From: Gloeomargarita sp. SKYG116
Lineage (GTDB): Bacteria; Cyanobacteriota; Cyanobacteriia; Gloeomargaritales; Gloeomargaritaceae
DNA: 64,000 nt
Reading direction: 5' to 3'
NCBI GenBank assembly: GCA_025056115.1
Contig: JANWVM010000002.1
Location: forward strand, 18,524 to 82,523
This document shows positions 14,261 to 23,371 of the stretch, piece after piece. The notes under the pieces were generated by a model. It worked only from the letters and a program-made list of their open reading frames with translations. It searched no databases and had not been told where the DNA came from. A program made the translations under genes and the position numbers. Every line of letters begins with the position of its first letter. Position 1 is the stretch's first letter.

Positions 14261-16456
14261 ATGACACGACGCCAGCGTTATGGGATTGCGGGTGTACCCT
14301 TGGGCCGGTGGCAGTGGCTGTGGATGGGTCTATCAGGACTGGTGGTGGCCTGGGCGCTTGCCGATGGGTTTACCGTGCCGGTGCGTGAGCCACTGCCGCT
14401 GTGGGGAATGGTTCTGTGTCCGGTAGCGGTTTGTTGGGTCATCACCCGTTGTTATCCGCGTCCGGGCAAATGGTCGCGATTTTGGGTGCTGGCGTTGTTC
14501 TTGGTGCTGGCGGGACGCTACCTGCTCTGGCGAGTGCTGGCAACGTTGCGGTGGGAGTCGCTAGGACTGGGGTTATTTTCAGTGGCCGTGCTGGGGCTGG
14601 AGGTATTGGGGTCGGCGGGGGGATGGATTCAGCTGTTTTTGATGGCCCAAACCCGTGACCGGCGTCCAGAAGCAGAGGTGTACAGCCTGGCTGTTACCGC
14701 AGGGCATTACCGTCCCACGGTGGATATCCTGATTCCCACTTACAATGAGCCGGCTTTTGTCCTGAAGCGCACCATCTTGGGATGCCAAGCGTTGGATTAT
14801 GAACCCAAAAGAATCTATCTGCTAGACGACACGCGCCGCCCAGAAATTCGTGCCTTGGCCCAGGCGTTGGGTTGTGAATACCTCACCCGCCCCGACAACC
14901 GGCACGCCAAAGCGGGGAATTTGAACCATGCCCTGGCGCGCACCCGAGGCGAGTTAATTGCCGTGTTTGACGCCGATTTTGTGCCAACTCGCAATTTCCT
15001 GACTCGCACGGTGGGCTTTTTCCAAAACCCGCGGGTGGCGCTGGTGCAAACTCCCCAAACCTTCTACAACCCTGACCCGATTGCCCACAACCTGGGCCTG
15101 AGCGCAGTGCTGACACCGGAGGAAGAAGTGTTTTACCGGCAAGTGCAGCCGATGCGAGACGGGGTGCAGGGGGTAACCTGTTCAGGAACATCGTTTGTGG
15201 TGCGGCGGGCGCCCCTGGAAGCCATCGGGGGGTTTGTGACCGAGTCCCTGTGCGAGGACTACTTCACTGGCATCAAGCTGTCGGCCCTGGGCTACGAGGT
15301 GGTTTACCTGGAGGAAAAACTCAGCGCCGGCCTGGCGGCGGAGACGATAGCGGCTCATATCCGGCAACGGCTGCGGTGGGCGCGGGGAACCGTGCAGGGA
15401 CTGTTTCTGGATTGCAATCCCCTGACGATTCCGGGGTTGAACTGGCGCCAGCGCTTGGCCCACCTGGAAGGGTTGTTGCATTGGTTTAGTTGCTGGGCGC
15501 GTTTGGGGTTTTTACTGCTGCCGTTGCCGGTAGTGCTTTTCCAGGCGCTGCCGTTGCGGGCAACCCCGAGCGAGGTGGTCTATTACTTTTTGCCCTACTA
15601 CCTGGCGCAATTCATTGTCTGGCCCTGGCTGAACCGTCGCAGCCGTGCGGTGGTGTTTGCCGACTTGTATGCCCTGGTGACCTGCTGGCCCTTGAGCCTG
15701 ACCCTACTGGCGACCCTGTGGCGTCCCTTTGGTCAGGGCTTTCGCGTCACTCCCAAGGGGCTGTGTAACGAGCGCTACGTGGTGAATTGGCAGTTTATCG
15801 TGCCGCTGCTGGTCTTGTTGGGAGTGAATTTTGCCGGCTTTGTCTGGTTGATGCATGTCCAAGGTTGGCAGTGGGTTTGGGTGTGGAGTGTTTACAATTT
15901 GCTGATGCTGTGCCTGGCCTGTCTCGCGCTGGTAGACGCACCGCGCCCCTCACCCTACCCCTGGTTCGCGTTACGACAACTGGTGCAGTTTCGCCAGGGA
16001 ACGATGACTGCCTGGGGGATGAGTGAACAGTTATCCGAAACGGGCGCCGTCGTGGTTTTGACCCAAGGACGCTTGCACGCCGGACCCGCAACTGTGCATT
16101 TTCCCGAAACTGGTATGACCTTGACCGCTCAGGTGCAACCCACGACCGACCGGCGTATAGAACTTCGTTGGACTAACGTGACCCTCGCGCAGGAACGCCA
16201 ACTCATCCCCCTGCTGTTTTGCCGGCCCGGTCAGTGGCAGGAGCAGTATGTACCGGGAGAATGGCGTTCGCTGGGTTGGTTGTTGCGGGCTTTGCTGGTT
16301 AGGGGTACAGGCCGGGAGCATAGGCCTCAATCACCTGACCGCTGTGGGGGTGTTGCACCATCAGATAATCACAGTGGGGACATTGGGTTTCCAGCCAACC
16401 CGATTCCATGTGTAGAAAACGCTGGGCATACTGACCGCAATTGGGACAACGAATAA
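14261..16456 (+). CDS. Cellulose-synthase-like family 2 glycosyltransferase
   Basis: A 731-residue membrane protein starting at ATG 14261 (MTRRQRYGIAG) after a GGGAG site. Transmembrane helices come first, then a GT2 domain with TYNEP, a DD in LLDDTRRPE, DAD (VFDADFVPTRN), CED (ESLCEDYFTG) and QRLRWARG: the D, DxD, D, QxxRW set of BcsA/CesA. More helices and a PilZ-like C-terminal segment (LRQLVQFRQGTMTAWGMS onward) follow. It should polymerise a UDP-sugar while moving the glucan across the membrane. The last 50 or so residues look non-homologous and overlap a convergent gene by 158 bases. Confidence 0.88.
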   Translation: MTRRQRYGIAGVPLGRWQWLWMGLSGLVVAWALADGFTVPVREPLPLWGMVLCPVAVCWVITRCYPRPGKWSRFWVLALFLVLAGRYLLWRVLATLRWESLGLGLFSVAVLGLEVLGSAGGWIQLFLMAQTRDRRPEAEVYSLAVTAGHYRPTVDILIPTYNEPAFVLKRTILGCQALDYEPKRIYLLDDTRRPEIRALAQALGCEYLTRPDNRHAKAGNLNHALARTRGELIAVFDADFVPTRNFLTRTVGFFQNPRVALVQTPQTFYNPDPIAHNLGLSAVLTPEEEVFYRQVQPMRDGVQGVTCSGTSFVVRRAPLEAIGGFVTESLCEDYFTGIKLSALGYEVVYLEEKLSAGLAAETIAAHIRQRLRWARGTVQGLFLDCNPLTIPGLNWRQRLAHLEGLLHWFSCWARLGFLLLPLPVVLFQALPLRATPSEVVYYFLPYYLAQFIVWPWLNRRSRAVVFADLYALVTCWPLSLTLLATLWRPFGQGFRVTPKGLCNERYVVNWQFIVPLLVLLGVNFAGFVWLMHVQGWQWVWVWSVYNLLMLCLACLALVDAPRPSPYPWFALRQLVQFRQGTMTAWGMSEQLSETGAVVVLTQGRLHAGPATVHFPETGMTLTAQVQPTTDRRIELRWTNVTLAQERQLIPLLFCRPGQWQEQYVPGEWRSLGWLLRALLVRGTGREHRPQSPDRCGGVAPSDNHSGDIGFPANPIPCVENAGHTDRNWDNE

Positions 16457-16469
16457 TGCCTGATTGCAT
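16299..16469 (-). CDS. Small zinc-ribbon protein
   Basis: A 56-residue protein starting MQSGIIRCPNCGQYAQRF, with two CxxC knuckles (CPNC and CPHC) and the ending GQVIEAYAPGLYP. Similar cyanobacterial proteins of about 55 residues are often labelled 'replication restart DNA helicase PriA', but only the zinc ribbon is shared and no helicase domain is present. Function is unknown; nucleic-acid or protein binding through the ribbon is likely. The ATG at 16469 is preferred over 16487. It lies entirely within the 3' end of the convergent glycosyltransferase ORF and just beyond it. Confidence 0.75.
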   Translation of the reverse strand: MQSGIIRCPNCGQYAQRFLHMESGWLETQCPHCDYLMVQHPHSGQVIEAYAPGLYP

Positions 16470-16736
16470 TTTTGGTAATCCTCTCAAAACGAGTTTATTA
16501 ACAGTTATCCTTGATCCCCATCATAAACAAATTCAATCAGTTTCTGCTCGCCCTCAATAAATCTTTGAGGATTTGTGTTCCATAGGGGCAGTGATTTGTC
16601 CCACAAAAAATTCTATATTGCACCACAAACACCTCCCCAGTTAACCCATCTTTAAGGGTTTCTTAAGCCAATCGGTGTGACCGGGGAGTGGGCATAATGG
16701 TACACAGTAAGGTGCAGCGGAAGGACAGCAGCGAGG

Positions 16737-17213
16737 ATGTCAGCAGAGCAGTTGACGCGGGGGCAGCAGTGGTTGCAGGCCATTTTTGCCATGGCGCGGA
16801 TCAATGCGTCGGTGCGAGTCGACCCCCAGCGGCAGTGGTTGGTGATTGAACCCCAGGACCCGGCGCAGGTGCCGATTCTGCTGGGACCGCAGGGAGCGGT
16901 GCTGGATGCGTTGCAGTATTTGGCCAATGTGAATCTCAACCTGCACTTGCCGCCAGAGGAACAATTTCCCTTCACGTTGGAGTTGGCGGGCTACCGGGCC
17001 AAGCGGGAACAGGAATTGGCAGTGCTGGTGGCGCGGACAGCCGAGCAGGTACGGGCAACGGGCAAGGAGGTGGCGATTCCCCATCTCTCCGCGGCGGAAC
17101 GACGGCAAGTGCATACCCTGTTTCAAAAGTACCCGGACCTGGAGACCGTCAGCCGGGGGCAAGAACCGGACCGCTACCTAGTGGTCTTACCCAAGCGGAA
17201 CGCGCTAAGCTAG
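16737..17213 (+). CDS. KH-R3H (Jag-like) single-stranded nucleic-acid-binding protein
   Basis: A 158-residue protein. The middle has a KH-like segment with the GxxG-type loop LLGPQGAVLDALQYLANVNL. The C-terminal part is an R3H-like domain (ATGKEVAIPHLSAAERRQVH followed by the helix HTLFQKYPDLETVS and RYLVVLPK). This is the Jag/KhpB layout without the N-terminal Jag domain. Such proteins bind RNA. In many cyanobacteria the gene follows yidC, but here it stands alone before psb28. A possible -10 box (CATAAT, near 16694) lies upstream. Confidence 0.8.
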   Translation: MSAEQLTRGQQWLQAIFAMARINASVRVDPQRQWLVIEPQDPAQVPILLGPQGAVLDALQYLANVNLNLHLPPEEQFPFTLELAGYRAKREQELAVLVARTAEQVRATGKEVAIPHLSAAERRQVHTLFQKYPDLETVSRGQEPDRYLVVLPKRNALS

Positions 17214-17237
17214 ACCAACTGTTGGTTGTAGGTGGCT

Positions 17238-17579
17238 ATGGCTGCAATTCAATTTATTCGGGGTGTGGACGAGGAAACCGTTCCAGAGGTCTATCTCACT
17301 CGCTCCCGGGATGCCACAAATGGCACAGCCCGTTTCCGGTTTGAGCAACCCAGGGTGCTGGAGCGTTCGGAGACCAACCTGGGTGAGATTACCGGTATGT
17401 ACCTGGTGGATGAGGAGGGAGAGCTGGTCACGCGGGATGTGCAAGCCAAGTTCCGCAATGGCAAACCCCACGCTATCGAGGCGCGCTATATCATGCGTTC
17501 GCCGGAAGAGTGGGACCGGTTTATGCGGTTTATGGAACGGTACGCCCGGCAAATGGGCCTGGAGTTCAGCAAAGCCTAG
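17238..17579 (+). CDS. psb28: Photosystem II assembly factor Psb28
   Basis: A 113-residue protein ([20 protein letters not shown]) with the Psb28 core: [21 protein letters not shown], then [20 protein letters not shown] and [19 protein letters not shown]. Psb28 binds the cytoplasmic face of CP47 in PSII assembly intermediates. The length is typical. The ATG at 17238 gives the family start; a GTG six bases earlier is possible. The stop overlaps the stop of the convergent Ctp protease gene by 4 bases. Ctp-type proteases mature the D1 protein in PSII assembly, so the pairing is functionally suggestive. Confidence 0.95.
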   Translation: MAAIQFIRGVDEETVPEVYLTRSRDATNGTARFRFEQPRVLERSETNLGEITGMYLVDEEGELVTRDVQAKFRNGKPHAIEARYIMRSPEEWDRFMRFMERYARQMGLEFSKA

Positions 17580-18889
17580 CCAGGGGTACGGGGAGCGACG
17601 GGTGTGCGGCTCTGGTTACTCGCGGGTTTCTGGCGGCGGTCAGCCAGGGCTTTGGTCAACCATTCCACTGCTCGGGCATAGACCGGGTCCCGCCGGGGGG
17701 TGGTATCGGTAGCACGCTGGGGTAAGGCTTGGCGCTCAGCCCGGCTCAGTTCCACCACCAGATTGGGGTGAATCCCCTTGCGGGTAATGTCCCGACCGGC
17801 AGGGGTGTAGTAGTGGGCGACGGTGACGGTTAACCCTGACCCATCGCTCAGCCGATGCACCGCCTGGACAACCCCCTTGCCAAAGGTGGGACTGCCAATC
17901 ACCACTGCGCGTTTGTGGTCCTGGAGGGCGCCGGCAACAATTTCACTGGCGCTGGCCGAACGATGGTCCACCAAAATAGCGAGGGGTTCGTCCACCAGGG
18001 CCGTGCGATTGGCCTGAAAAACCTCCCGTTCCCCTTGCCGCCCGACCGTACTGACGATGCGTCCCTGCTGCAACCACATCCGGGTGATTTCAATGCTGGC
18101 GCTGAGTAAGCCCCCCGGATTGCCCCGCAAATCCAGAATGTACGCCTGGGCGCCTTGCTGCTGGAGGGACTGGAGGGCCTTACGCATCTGCTCGGCGGCG
18201 TGGGCATTGAATCCCTGTAACCGGATCAAGCCGATGGCGCGTCCCTGTTCCCGCTTGAGGGCATAGTCCACTACTTGGGTTTCAATCCACGCGCGTGTGA
18301 GTTGCAGCGGCAGGGTTTCGGTCATCCCTGGGCGGCGAATTTCCAGACGCAATACGGTGCCGGCGGGTCCGCGGATGAGGCGACTGGCGTCTTCCAAGCT
18401 CATGCCGCGCGTGCTGCGACCGGCGACGGAGACCAGTTCATCGCCTGGGCGAATCCCCGCTTTGGCGGCAGGGGAATTGTCCACCACATCGGCAATGGTG
18501 ATGCGGGGCGGTTCCTGCTCGTCGTCCAACTTCAAACGCACCCCGATCCCAGAGAACTCGCCAGCCGTTTGATTGATCAAGGCTTGAAATTCCTGGGGGT
18601 CGAGAAAACGGGTGTAGGGGTCGCCTAGTTTGCTCAATTCCGCTCGCAGCGCTGCGTAGGCTTGGGCTTTCGAGGTGTACTCGCGGCTGAGCAAGTCCCG
18701 GCGCACCTGCTGCCAGTTCACGCGATTGAACTTGGGGTCCACGTAGTGCGTGTCAATAATCTGCCAGGCTTCATCCAAAATGGCTTTGGGGTTATTCTCT
18801 AGAGGGGTCTGGGCTGGCGCGGGGGCTGTCAATCCGACCGTTAGCAACCCCAACCCCAGCCGTAACCAGCGGTGATAGATTCCTGTCAT
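17576..18889 (-). CDS. Carboxyl-terminal processing protease (S41, CtpA/CtpB-like)
   Basis: A 437-residue protein with a signal peptide ([20 protein letters not shown]), an N-terminal helical region, a PDZ domain ([20 protein letters not shown]) and an S41 protease domain. The catalytic Ser lies in [14 protein letters not shown] and the Lys in [12 protein letters not shown]. Cyanobacterial Ctp proteases act in the lumen or periplasm; CtpA trims the D1 precursor, and paralogs CtpB and CtpC do other work. I cannot say which paralog this is. ATG 18889 is preferred to 18919 because it places the signal peptide at the N-terminus. Confidence 0.9.
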   Translation of the reverse strand: MTGIYHRWLRLGLGLLTVGLTAPAPAQTPLENNPKAILDEAWQIIDTHYVDPKFNRVNWQQVRRDLLSREYTSKAQAYAALRAELSKLGDPYTRFLDPQEFQALINQTAGEFSGIGVRLKLDDEQEPPRITIADVVDNSPAAKAGIRPGDELVSVAGRSTRGMSLEDASRLIRGPAGTVLRLEIRRPGMTETLPLQLTRAWIETQVVDYALKREQGRAIGLIRLQGFNAHAAEQMRKALQSLQQQGAQAYILDLRGNPGGLLSASIEITRMWLQQGRIVSTVGRQGEREVFQANRTALVDEPLAILVDHRSASASEIVAGALQDHKRAVVIGSPTFGKGVVQAVHRLSDGSGLTVTVAHYYTPAGRDITRKGIHPNLVVELSRAERQALPQRATDTTPRRDPVYARAVEWLTKALADRRQKPASNQSRTPVAPRTPG

Positions 18890-18996
18890 GGCTTGTGCGC
18901 AAGGGGAAATGTAATTCATTTCAATTTAACCGATTTTTCAGCCAGAAGCGGTCAGCGGTTTGGGTTACAATTATCAACACAGATAGTGGCTGACCT

Positions 18997-19425
18997 ATGA
19001 ATCCTTCTTCCCGACCTTTAGCAGTAACACCGGAAAATCTGGGCCGCATTTTGGACATGGTTGAGCGCCTGGCCCACGAAAACCAAGTGCTGGCCCGCCA
19101 GGTGGAAACGTTGATTCAGCAGGTAGAGGATGCGCATCACTGCATTCGGGAATTATCGAAACTGATTCGGGAGATTTGGGACAATCTGGAGGGGCGCTGG
19201 GACCGGCTGGAACAGGGGTTAAAACATATTGACTCCCAGCAGGACGGGCTGCAGGGCCGGTGTGATTACCTGATTCACCTGATGAGCCGCCCCTTTTGGC
19301 AGCAACTCCGGGACGCCAGTGCGCCGGAATGGTTGGTCAAGCAGGCCTTTGAGGAATATGTCCGGCGGTTGAACCAAACCTTGGAGCGGGAACCGGAGAA
19401 CCCACCGGAAAGTGAACAAACCTGA
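18997..19425 (+). CDS. Coiled-coil protein of unknown function coupled to the CobN fragment
   Basis: A 142-residue, largely helical protein. Heptad-like stretches run through MVERLAHENQVLARQVETLI, a central IRELSKLIREIWDNLEGRWD, and later VRRLNQTLEREPE. No membrane segment or catalytic motif is visible, and it does not resemble the N-terminal half of CobN. Its last 14 bases overlap the GTG start of the CobN C-terminal-half gene, so the two are translationally coupled. Function is unknown; a scaffolding or partner role for the neighbouring chelatase fragment is only inference. Confidence 0.75.
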   Translation: MNPSSRPLAVTPENLGRILDMVERLAHENQVLARQVETLIQQVEDAHHCIRELSKLIREIWDNLEGRWDRLEQGLKHIDSQQDGLQGRCDYLIHLMSRPFWQQLRDASAPEWLVKQAFEEYVRRLNQTLEREPENPPESEQT

Positions 19426-20941
19426 GCGGCGGCGCCAACTGATAGCAGCGTTGGAGGAACAGGCAGCCGTTTGGGTGGCGCAACTCCTGCAGGGCCAGCC
19501 CTACGACCCACCTCCAGGTCCGCAAGCAGCGCAGGTCCTGGATTGGCTAGCGACGACGCTGCTCCCGCGCCTGCGGCAAACTCCTCAGGAAATCACGCAT
19601 CTACTGCGAGGACTGGCCGGGGAGTATGTGCCCAGCGGTCCAGCAGGAGCGCCTAGCCGTGGCCGACCCGAGGTCTTGCCTACAGGTCGCAATTTCTACG
19701 GCGTGGATGTGCGGGCGATTCCCACAGAAATGGCTTGGCAGGTGGGGCAACAGGCAGCCCAGGCGGTGATCGAGCGCTACACCCAGGACCACGGTGAGTA
19801 CCCCCGCACGCTGGCCTTGTCCATCTGGGGTACGGCGACGATCCGCAACGGGGGAGAGGATTTTGCGGAGGCGTTGGCGTTGCTGGGGGTGCGACCAGTA
19901 TGGGCAGGACCCAGCCGACGGGTGGTGGATTGGGAAATTTTGCCCCTCCGTTACCTGGGTCGCCCCCGCGTGGATGTGACGTTACGGGTGTCGGGATTTT
20001 TCCGCGACAGCTTTCCCCACCTGCTCGACCTGTTCAGCCAGGCGGTGCGGGCGGTGGCAGCCTTAGAGGAATCCCCCCAGGACAATCCCCTCGTTGCGCA
20101 AATTCCCCACGACCAACAAGTATTACAGGACCAGGGGTTGCCCCCTGACCACGCCTATATCCGCGTTTTCGGGCCAAAACCAGGCAGTTATGGCGCTGGC
20201 TTGCAAGGCCTCATCGCCGCCGGCAACTGGGAGACGCCTGCCGATTTGGCGACCGCCTTCTTGAACTGGAGCGCCTACGCCTACACCGACAGCGAGTGGG
20301 GAACCGTCGCCCCAGCCGCCCTGCGCCAGCGTTTACAAACCACGCAAATCGTTCTGCATAACCAGGACAATCGCGAACACGACATCCTGGACTCCGATGA
20401 CTACTACCAATTCCAGGGGGGGTTAACCGTTGCCATTCGCGCGCTCACGGGGCAAACACCAGTGGTCTATCACGGGGACCACGCCCGCCCAACCGCCATC
20501 CGCATCCGTACCTTGCAAGAGGAACTCCGGCGCGTGTATCGCACCCGCGTGGTCAACCCTAAATGGATTCAGGCCATGATGCGGCATGGGTACAAGGGAG
20601 CGTTTGAATTGGCTGCGACAGTGGATTATTTCTTTGCCTACGACGCCACAACGGGTCTGGGCGACGATGGGATATATGCCGGCATTGCCAGGGCCTACCT
20701 GCTCGACCCGGCAGTACGCCGCTTTCTCACCCAAACCAATCCCTGGGCGCTGTGGAGTATGGCAGAACGGTTGTGGGAAGCGCACCAGCGGGGGTTATGG
20801 CAACAGGCAGACCCGGCGCTGCTCGACCAACTGCGGCAATTGATTCACACGACGGAAGCGCTTATTGAGGCCGGGGCACCCATCGTCCAATCGTCGCCAG
20901 CAGTTCCTGAGGATTGCAGGGTTTGCCCAGATAATCGTTGA
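19412..20941 (+). CDS. CobN-like protein, C-terminal half only
   Basis: A 509-residue protein matching the C-terminal part of the large cobalt/magnesium chelatase subunit CobN: LPRLRQTPQEITHLLRGLAG, YVPSGPAGAPSRGRPEVLPT, LALSIWGTATIRNGGEDFAE, GRPRVDVTLRVSGFFRDSFP and YIRVFGPKPGSYGAGLQ are typical. Complete CobN is roughly 1,200 residues or more; here the first half is absent and the upstream ORF is unrelated. The frame is intact with a GTG start overlapping the upstream gene, so this looks like a real short gene and not a random break. It may work with a separately encoded N-terminal half, or be a remnant. The 3' end overlaps the convergent pilL-like gene by 80 bases. Confidence 0.85.
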   Translation: MNKPERRRQLIAALEEQAAVWVAQLLQGQPYDPPPGPQAAQVLDWLATTLLPRLRQTPQEITHLLRGLAGEYVPSGPAGAPSRGRPEVLPTGRNFYGVDVRAIPTEMAWQVGQQAAQAVIERYTQDHGEYPRTLALSIWGTATIRNGGEDFAEALALLGVRPVWAGPSRRVVDWEILPLRYLGRPRVDVTLRVSGFFRDSFPHLLDLFSQAVRAVAALEESPQDNPLVAQIPHDQQVLQDQGLPPDHAYIRVFGPKPGSYGAGLQGLIAAGNWETPADLATAFLNWSAYAYTDSEWGTVAPAALRQRLQTTQIVLHNQDNREHDILDSDDYYQFQGGLTVAIRALTGQTPVVYHGDHARPTAIRIRTLQEELRRVYRTRVVNPKWIQAMMRHGYKGAFELAATVDYFFAYDATTGLGDDGIYAGIARAYLLDPAVRRFLTQTNPWALWSMAERLWEAHQRGLWQQADPALLDQLRQLIHTTEALIEAGAPIVQSSPAVPEDCRVCPDNR

Positions 20942-23360
20942 CCCCTAATTGGGCTGCCTTGTGCCGGTGACGGTCGCCAGTGCGGGACGTGAGCATCACC
21001 ACAGGCAGGTGCTGGGTTTGCGAATGCGCCCGCATGCTCTGCACCAAATCCCAACCGTTGAGGCGGGGCATTTCCAAGTCGGTCAGCACTAACTGGACTT
21101 TGTCCGTATTTTGTAAGAGGGTTTCCCAGGCTTCTTGCCCGTCCCGACAGGTCAAGATGTGGTAACCAGCTTGGTCTAGGACGCTGCTAATCAGGCGACG
21201 GGTGTAAACAGAGTCTTCGGCGACCAAGATGGTTGGTTTGGCAACCGGTGATTCAACCGCTAGAGACGCCGAGGTGCGAGGGCCAGCCCGCCGGAGTTGG
21301 CTCGGTAACAACACGGCAATGGAGGCGCCGGACGGCAGGACTGCGGCACCGACCAGATAGGGGGGCAGGGGAAACACCTCTTCAATGCGTTTCACCATCC
21401 GTTGCTGCACTTGGCTCAGTTCATCCACCAGCAAGCCAAAAGGTTGTCCCTGCGGGCCAGCGAGGACCAGGATGGCTTGCGCCAGGGGCGGGTCGAGCGG
21501 TTGGTGGTAATCCAGGAGGTGTTCGGGCAGGTAGATGGGAATATCCTGGTGGCGCCAGGAGAGGGTGAAGGGTTGGTGAAAATCCCGTTCTCGCGGCACT
21601 TCCCGCAAGATGTCCAGCACGCTGTCGGCCAAAAAACCCAATTGCTGGCCCTGGGCGCGCACAATCAACAGCGGCAGCAGACTCACCGCCAGGGGCAATC
21701 GCAGAGTGACTTGCGTGCCATGACCCGGTTCGGAGGTGATTTCTACTGTGCCCCCTAACTGGCGAATTTCCGTACGCACCGCGTCAAGTCCCACCCCTCG
21801 GCCCGACAGTTCCGACACCTGTTCACTGGTGGAAAAGCCCGGCACAAACAAAAAGTTCAAAATCTCTTCGCGTGTCAACTGGTCGTAGGGAGCCTGGGTC
21901 AACCCCCGTTCGCGGGCTTTTTGGTACACCCGTTCCAGGTTCACCCCCCGCCCGTCGTCGTGGATGCTGATCAGGGCCTGGTTTCCTTGGACATGGGCTT
22001 TCAACGTGATGCAAGCAGCCGCTGGTTTGCCCTGTTGCAGTCGTTCCGCAGGGGGTTCAATCCCGTGGTCGAAGGCGTTATTGACCAGGTGGGTCAGGGG
22101 TCCCTTGAGTTGATCCAGCAACAGCCGGTCTAGCAACACATCGGCGCCCTGAACATGACACTGCACCTGTTTGCCATAACGCTGAGCGAGCCGCTGGATT
22201 TTCTGGGTAAAGGGACCGGTCAAGGTGTGAAAAGGGTTAAGGCGGGCCTTGGTGGATTCGCTGTAGATTTGGTTGAGGTTGCGGCGGAGACTGACCAGTT
22301 CGCGGGCGGTGCTGCGGGTCACCAAGTCCAAATCTTCGGCGCTTTCGCTCACTTGGGCCACAAACTCCTGGCAGGCTTGCAGGGTTTCGTGTAAAGCGCT
22401 GAAGCGGTCCATCTCCAGGGGGTCAAACTCAGCGCCTTCGGTGGCCCGGTGTTGTATAGCCAATTGCTCATAGACTTCCTCCATCCGCTCTCGCACCGGT
22501 GCAAAGCTGGCCACTAACTCCTTCAAATGGCGAATGGTGGCTTCTAGTTGCTCCTGTTGACCGCTCAGTTTTTCCAGATACAGCAGCAGGTCGCCGCCGG
22601 TATTGGCCAGAAACTCTACGGTCTGCAAGGGCAACCGCACATGGGTAACCGTAGGGATTTCCAGTTCAGCAGGCGGGACAGGCGGTGGGAGAACAGGGGG
22701 CGTTAGACCCAAAGACTGGTCCCGTTCCCGGCGAATCTGGGTAATGATTTGTTGCGCCAGCGCCAAGTCGGATTGTTGTTGCAGAGGGCTTACAGCAGCA
22801 GCCAACCAGGGCAGTTGGAGTTCCTCGGCCAGAAAGGTGCAATTCTCCCATAGTTCGTGACAGGCGGACAGGTCCCCTTGCTGCAAACGAGTTTCAATCA
22901 CCTGGAGGCAGTCTTCCAGCGCACCCGTCAAAGCTGCCCGCACTTCCTCCTCTGGGTTGGGAGCTGCCGGTCGGGCCTGGGTGACCAACGCCGCAATGGC
23001 CTGGAGGAGTTCGGGGTCGGCGGTTACTGTCGGGTCATGGACGTTATCCAGCAACCAGGCCAGTTCCTCTACCCCGCGTCGCACCAAAGGTTCTCCCTCT
23101 GGCAGGCGGCGTTGGCCCATGAGTTCGAGCAGGTCTTCCAGGTGATGCGCCAGCGTTTGCAAGGCCCGCATTTGGAAGGTACCGGCGCCGCCTTTGAGGG
23201 TGTGAGCCGCGCGCATCAGTTGGTCATAATCCCACTGGGGCGCAGCAATCCCCTGGCGCAGGGCCGCCACGTACAAGGGGGCCTCCTCTTCCAAAAAACC
23301 CTGCCGAGCCTCCGTCATCAACTGAGTCAACAGGTCCTGGTTCAAGGGGTCGCCGTGCAT
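20862..23360 (-). CDS. CheA-type hybrid histidine kinase (PilL-like)
   Basis: An 832-residue protein: an HPt domain with the phospho-accepting His53 (AAHTLKGGAG), a CheA dimerisation region, a GHKL ATPase with N-box HLVNNAFDHGIEPP and G-box DDGRGVN, a GRGVGLDAVR motif, a CheW-like domain, and a C-terminal receiver (ILVAEDSVYTRRLI; acceptor Asp in LVLTDLEMPRLNG; Lys in YLGKPC). It is the central kinase of the chemosensory pathway and fifth in the operon. In cyanobacteria this gene set (pil or pix) controls type IV pilus motility and phototaxis. Multiple downstream receivers (PilG, PilH and its own) are possible targets. Confidence 0.93.
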   Translation of the reverse strand: MHGDPLNQDLLTQLMTEARQGFLEEEAPLYVAALRQGIAAPQWDYDQLMRAAHTLKGGAGTFQMRALQTLAHHLEDLLELMGQRRLPEGEPLVRRGVEELAWLLDNVHDPTVTADPELLQAIAALVTQARPAAPNPEEEVRAALTGALEDCLQVIETRLQQGDLSACHELWENCTFLAEELQLPWLAAAVSPLQQQSDLALAQQIITQIRRERDQSLGLTPPVLPPPVPPAELEIPTVTHVRLPLQTVEFLANTGGDLLLYLEKLSGQQEQLEATIRHLKELVASFAPVRERMEEVYEQLAIQHRATEGAEFDPLEMDRFSALHETLQACQEFVAQVSESAEDLDLVTRSTARELVSLRRNLNQIYSESTKARLNPFHTLTGPFTQKIQRLAQRYGKQVQCHVQGADVLLDRLLLDQLKGPLTHLVNNAFDHGIEPPAERLQQGKPAAACITLKAHVQGNQALISIHDDGRGVNLERVYQKARERGLTQAPYDQLTREEILNFLFVPGFSTSEQVSELSGRGVGLDAVRTEIRQLGGTVEITSEPGHGTQVTLRLPLAVSLLPLLIVRAQGQQLGFLADSVLDILREVPRERDFHQPFTLSWRHQDIPIYLPEHLLDYHQPLDPPLAQAILVLAGPQGQPFGLLVDELSQVQQRMVKRIEEVFPLPPYLVGAAVLPSGASIAVLLPSQLRRAGPRTSASLAVESPVAKPTILVAEDSVYTRRLISSVLDQAGYHILTCRDGQEAWETLLQNTDKVQLVLTDLEMPRLNGWDLVQSMRAHSQTQHLPVVMLTSRTGDRHRHKAAQLGVNDYLGKPCNPQELLATIGRWVPRPQ

Positions 23361-23371
23361 GGGTGACTACC

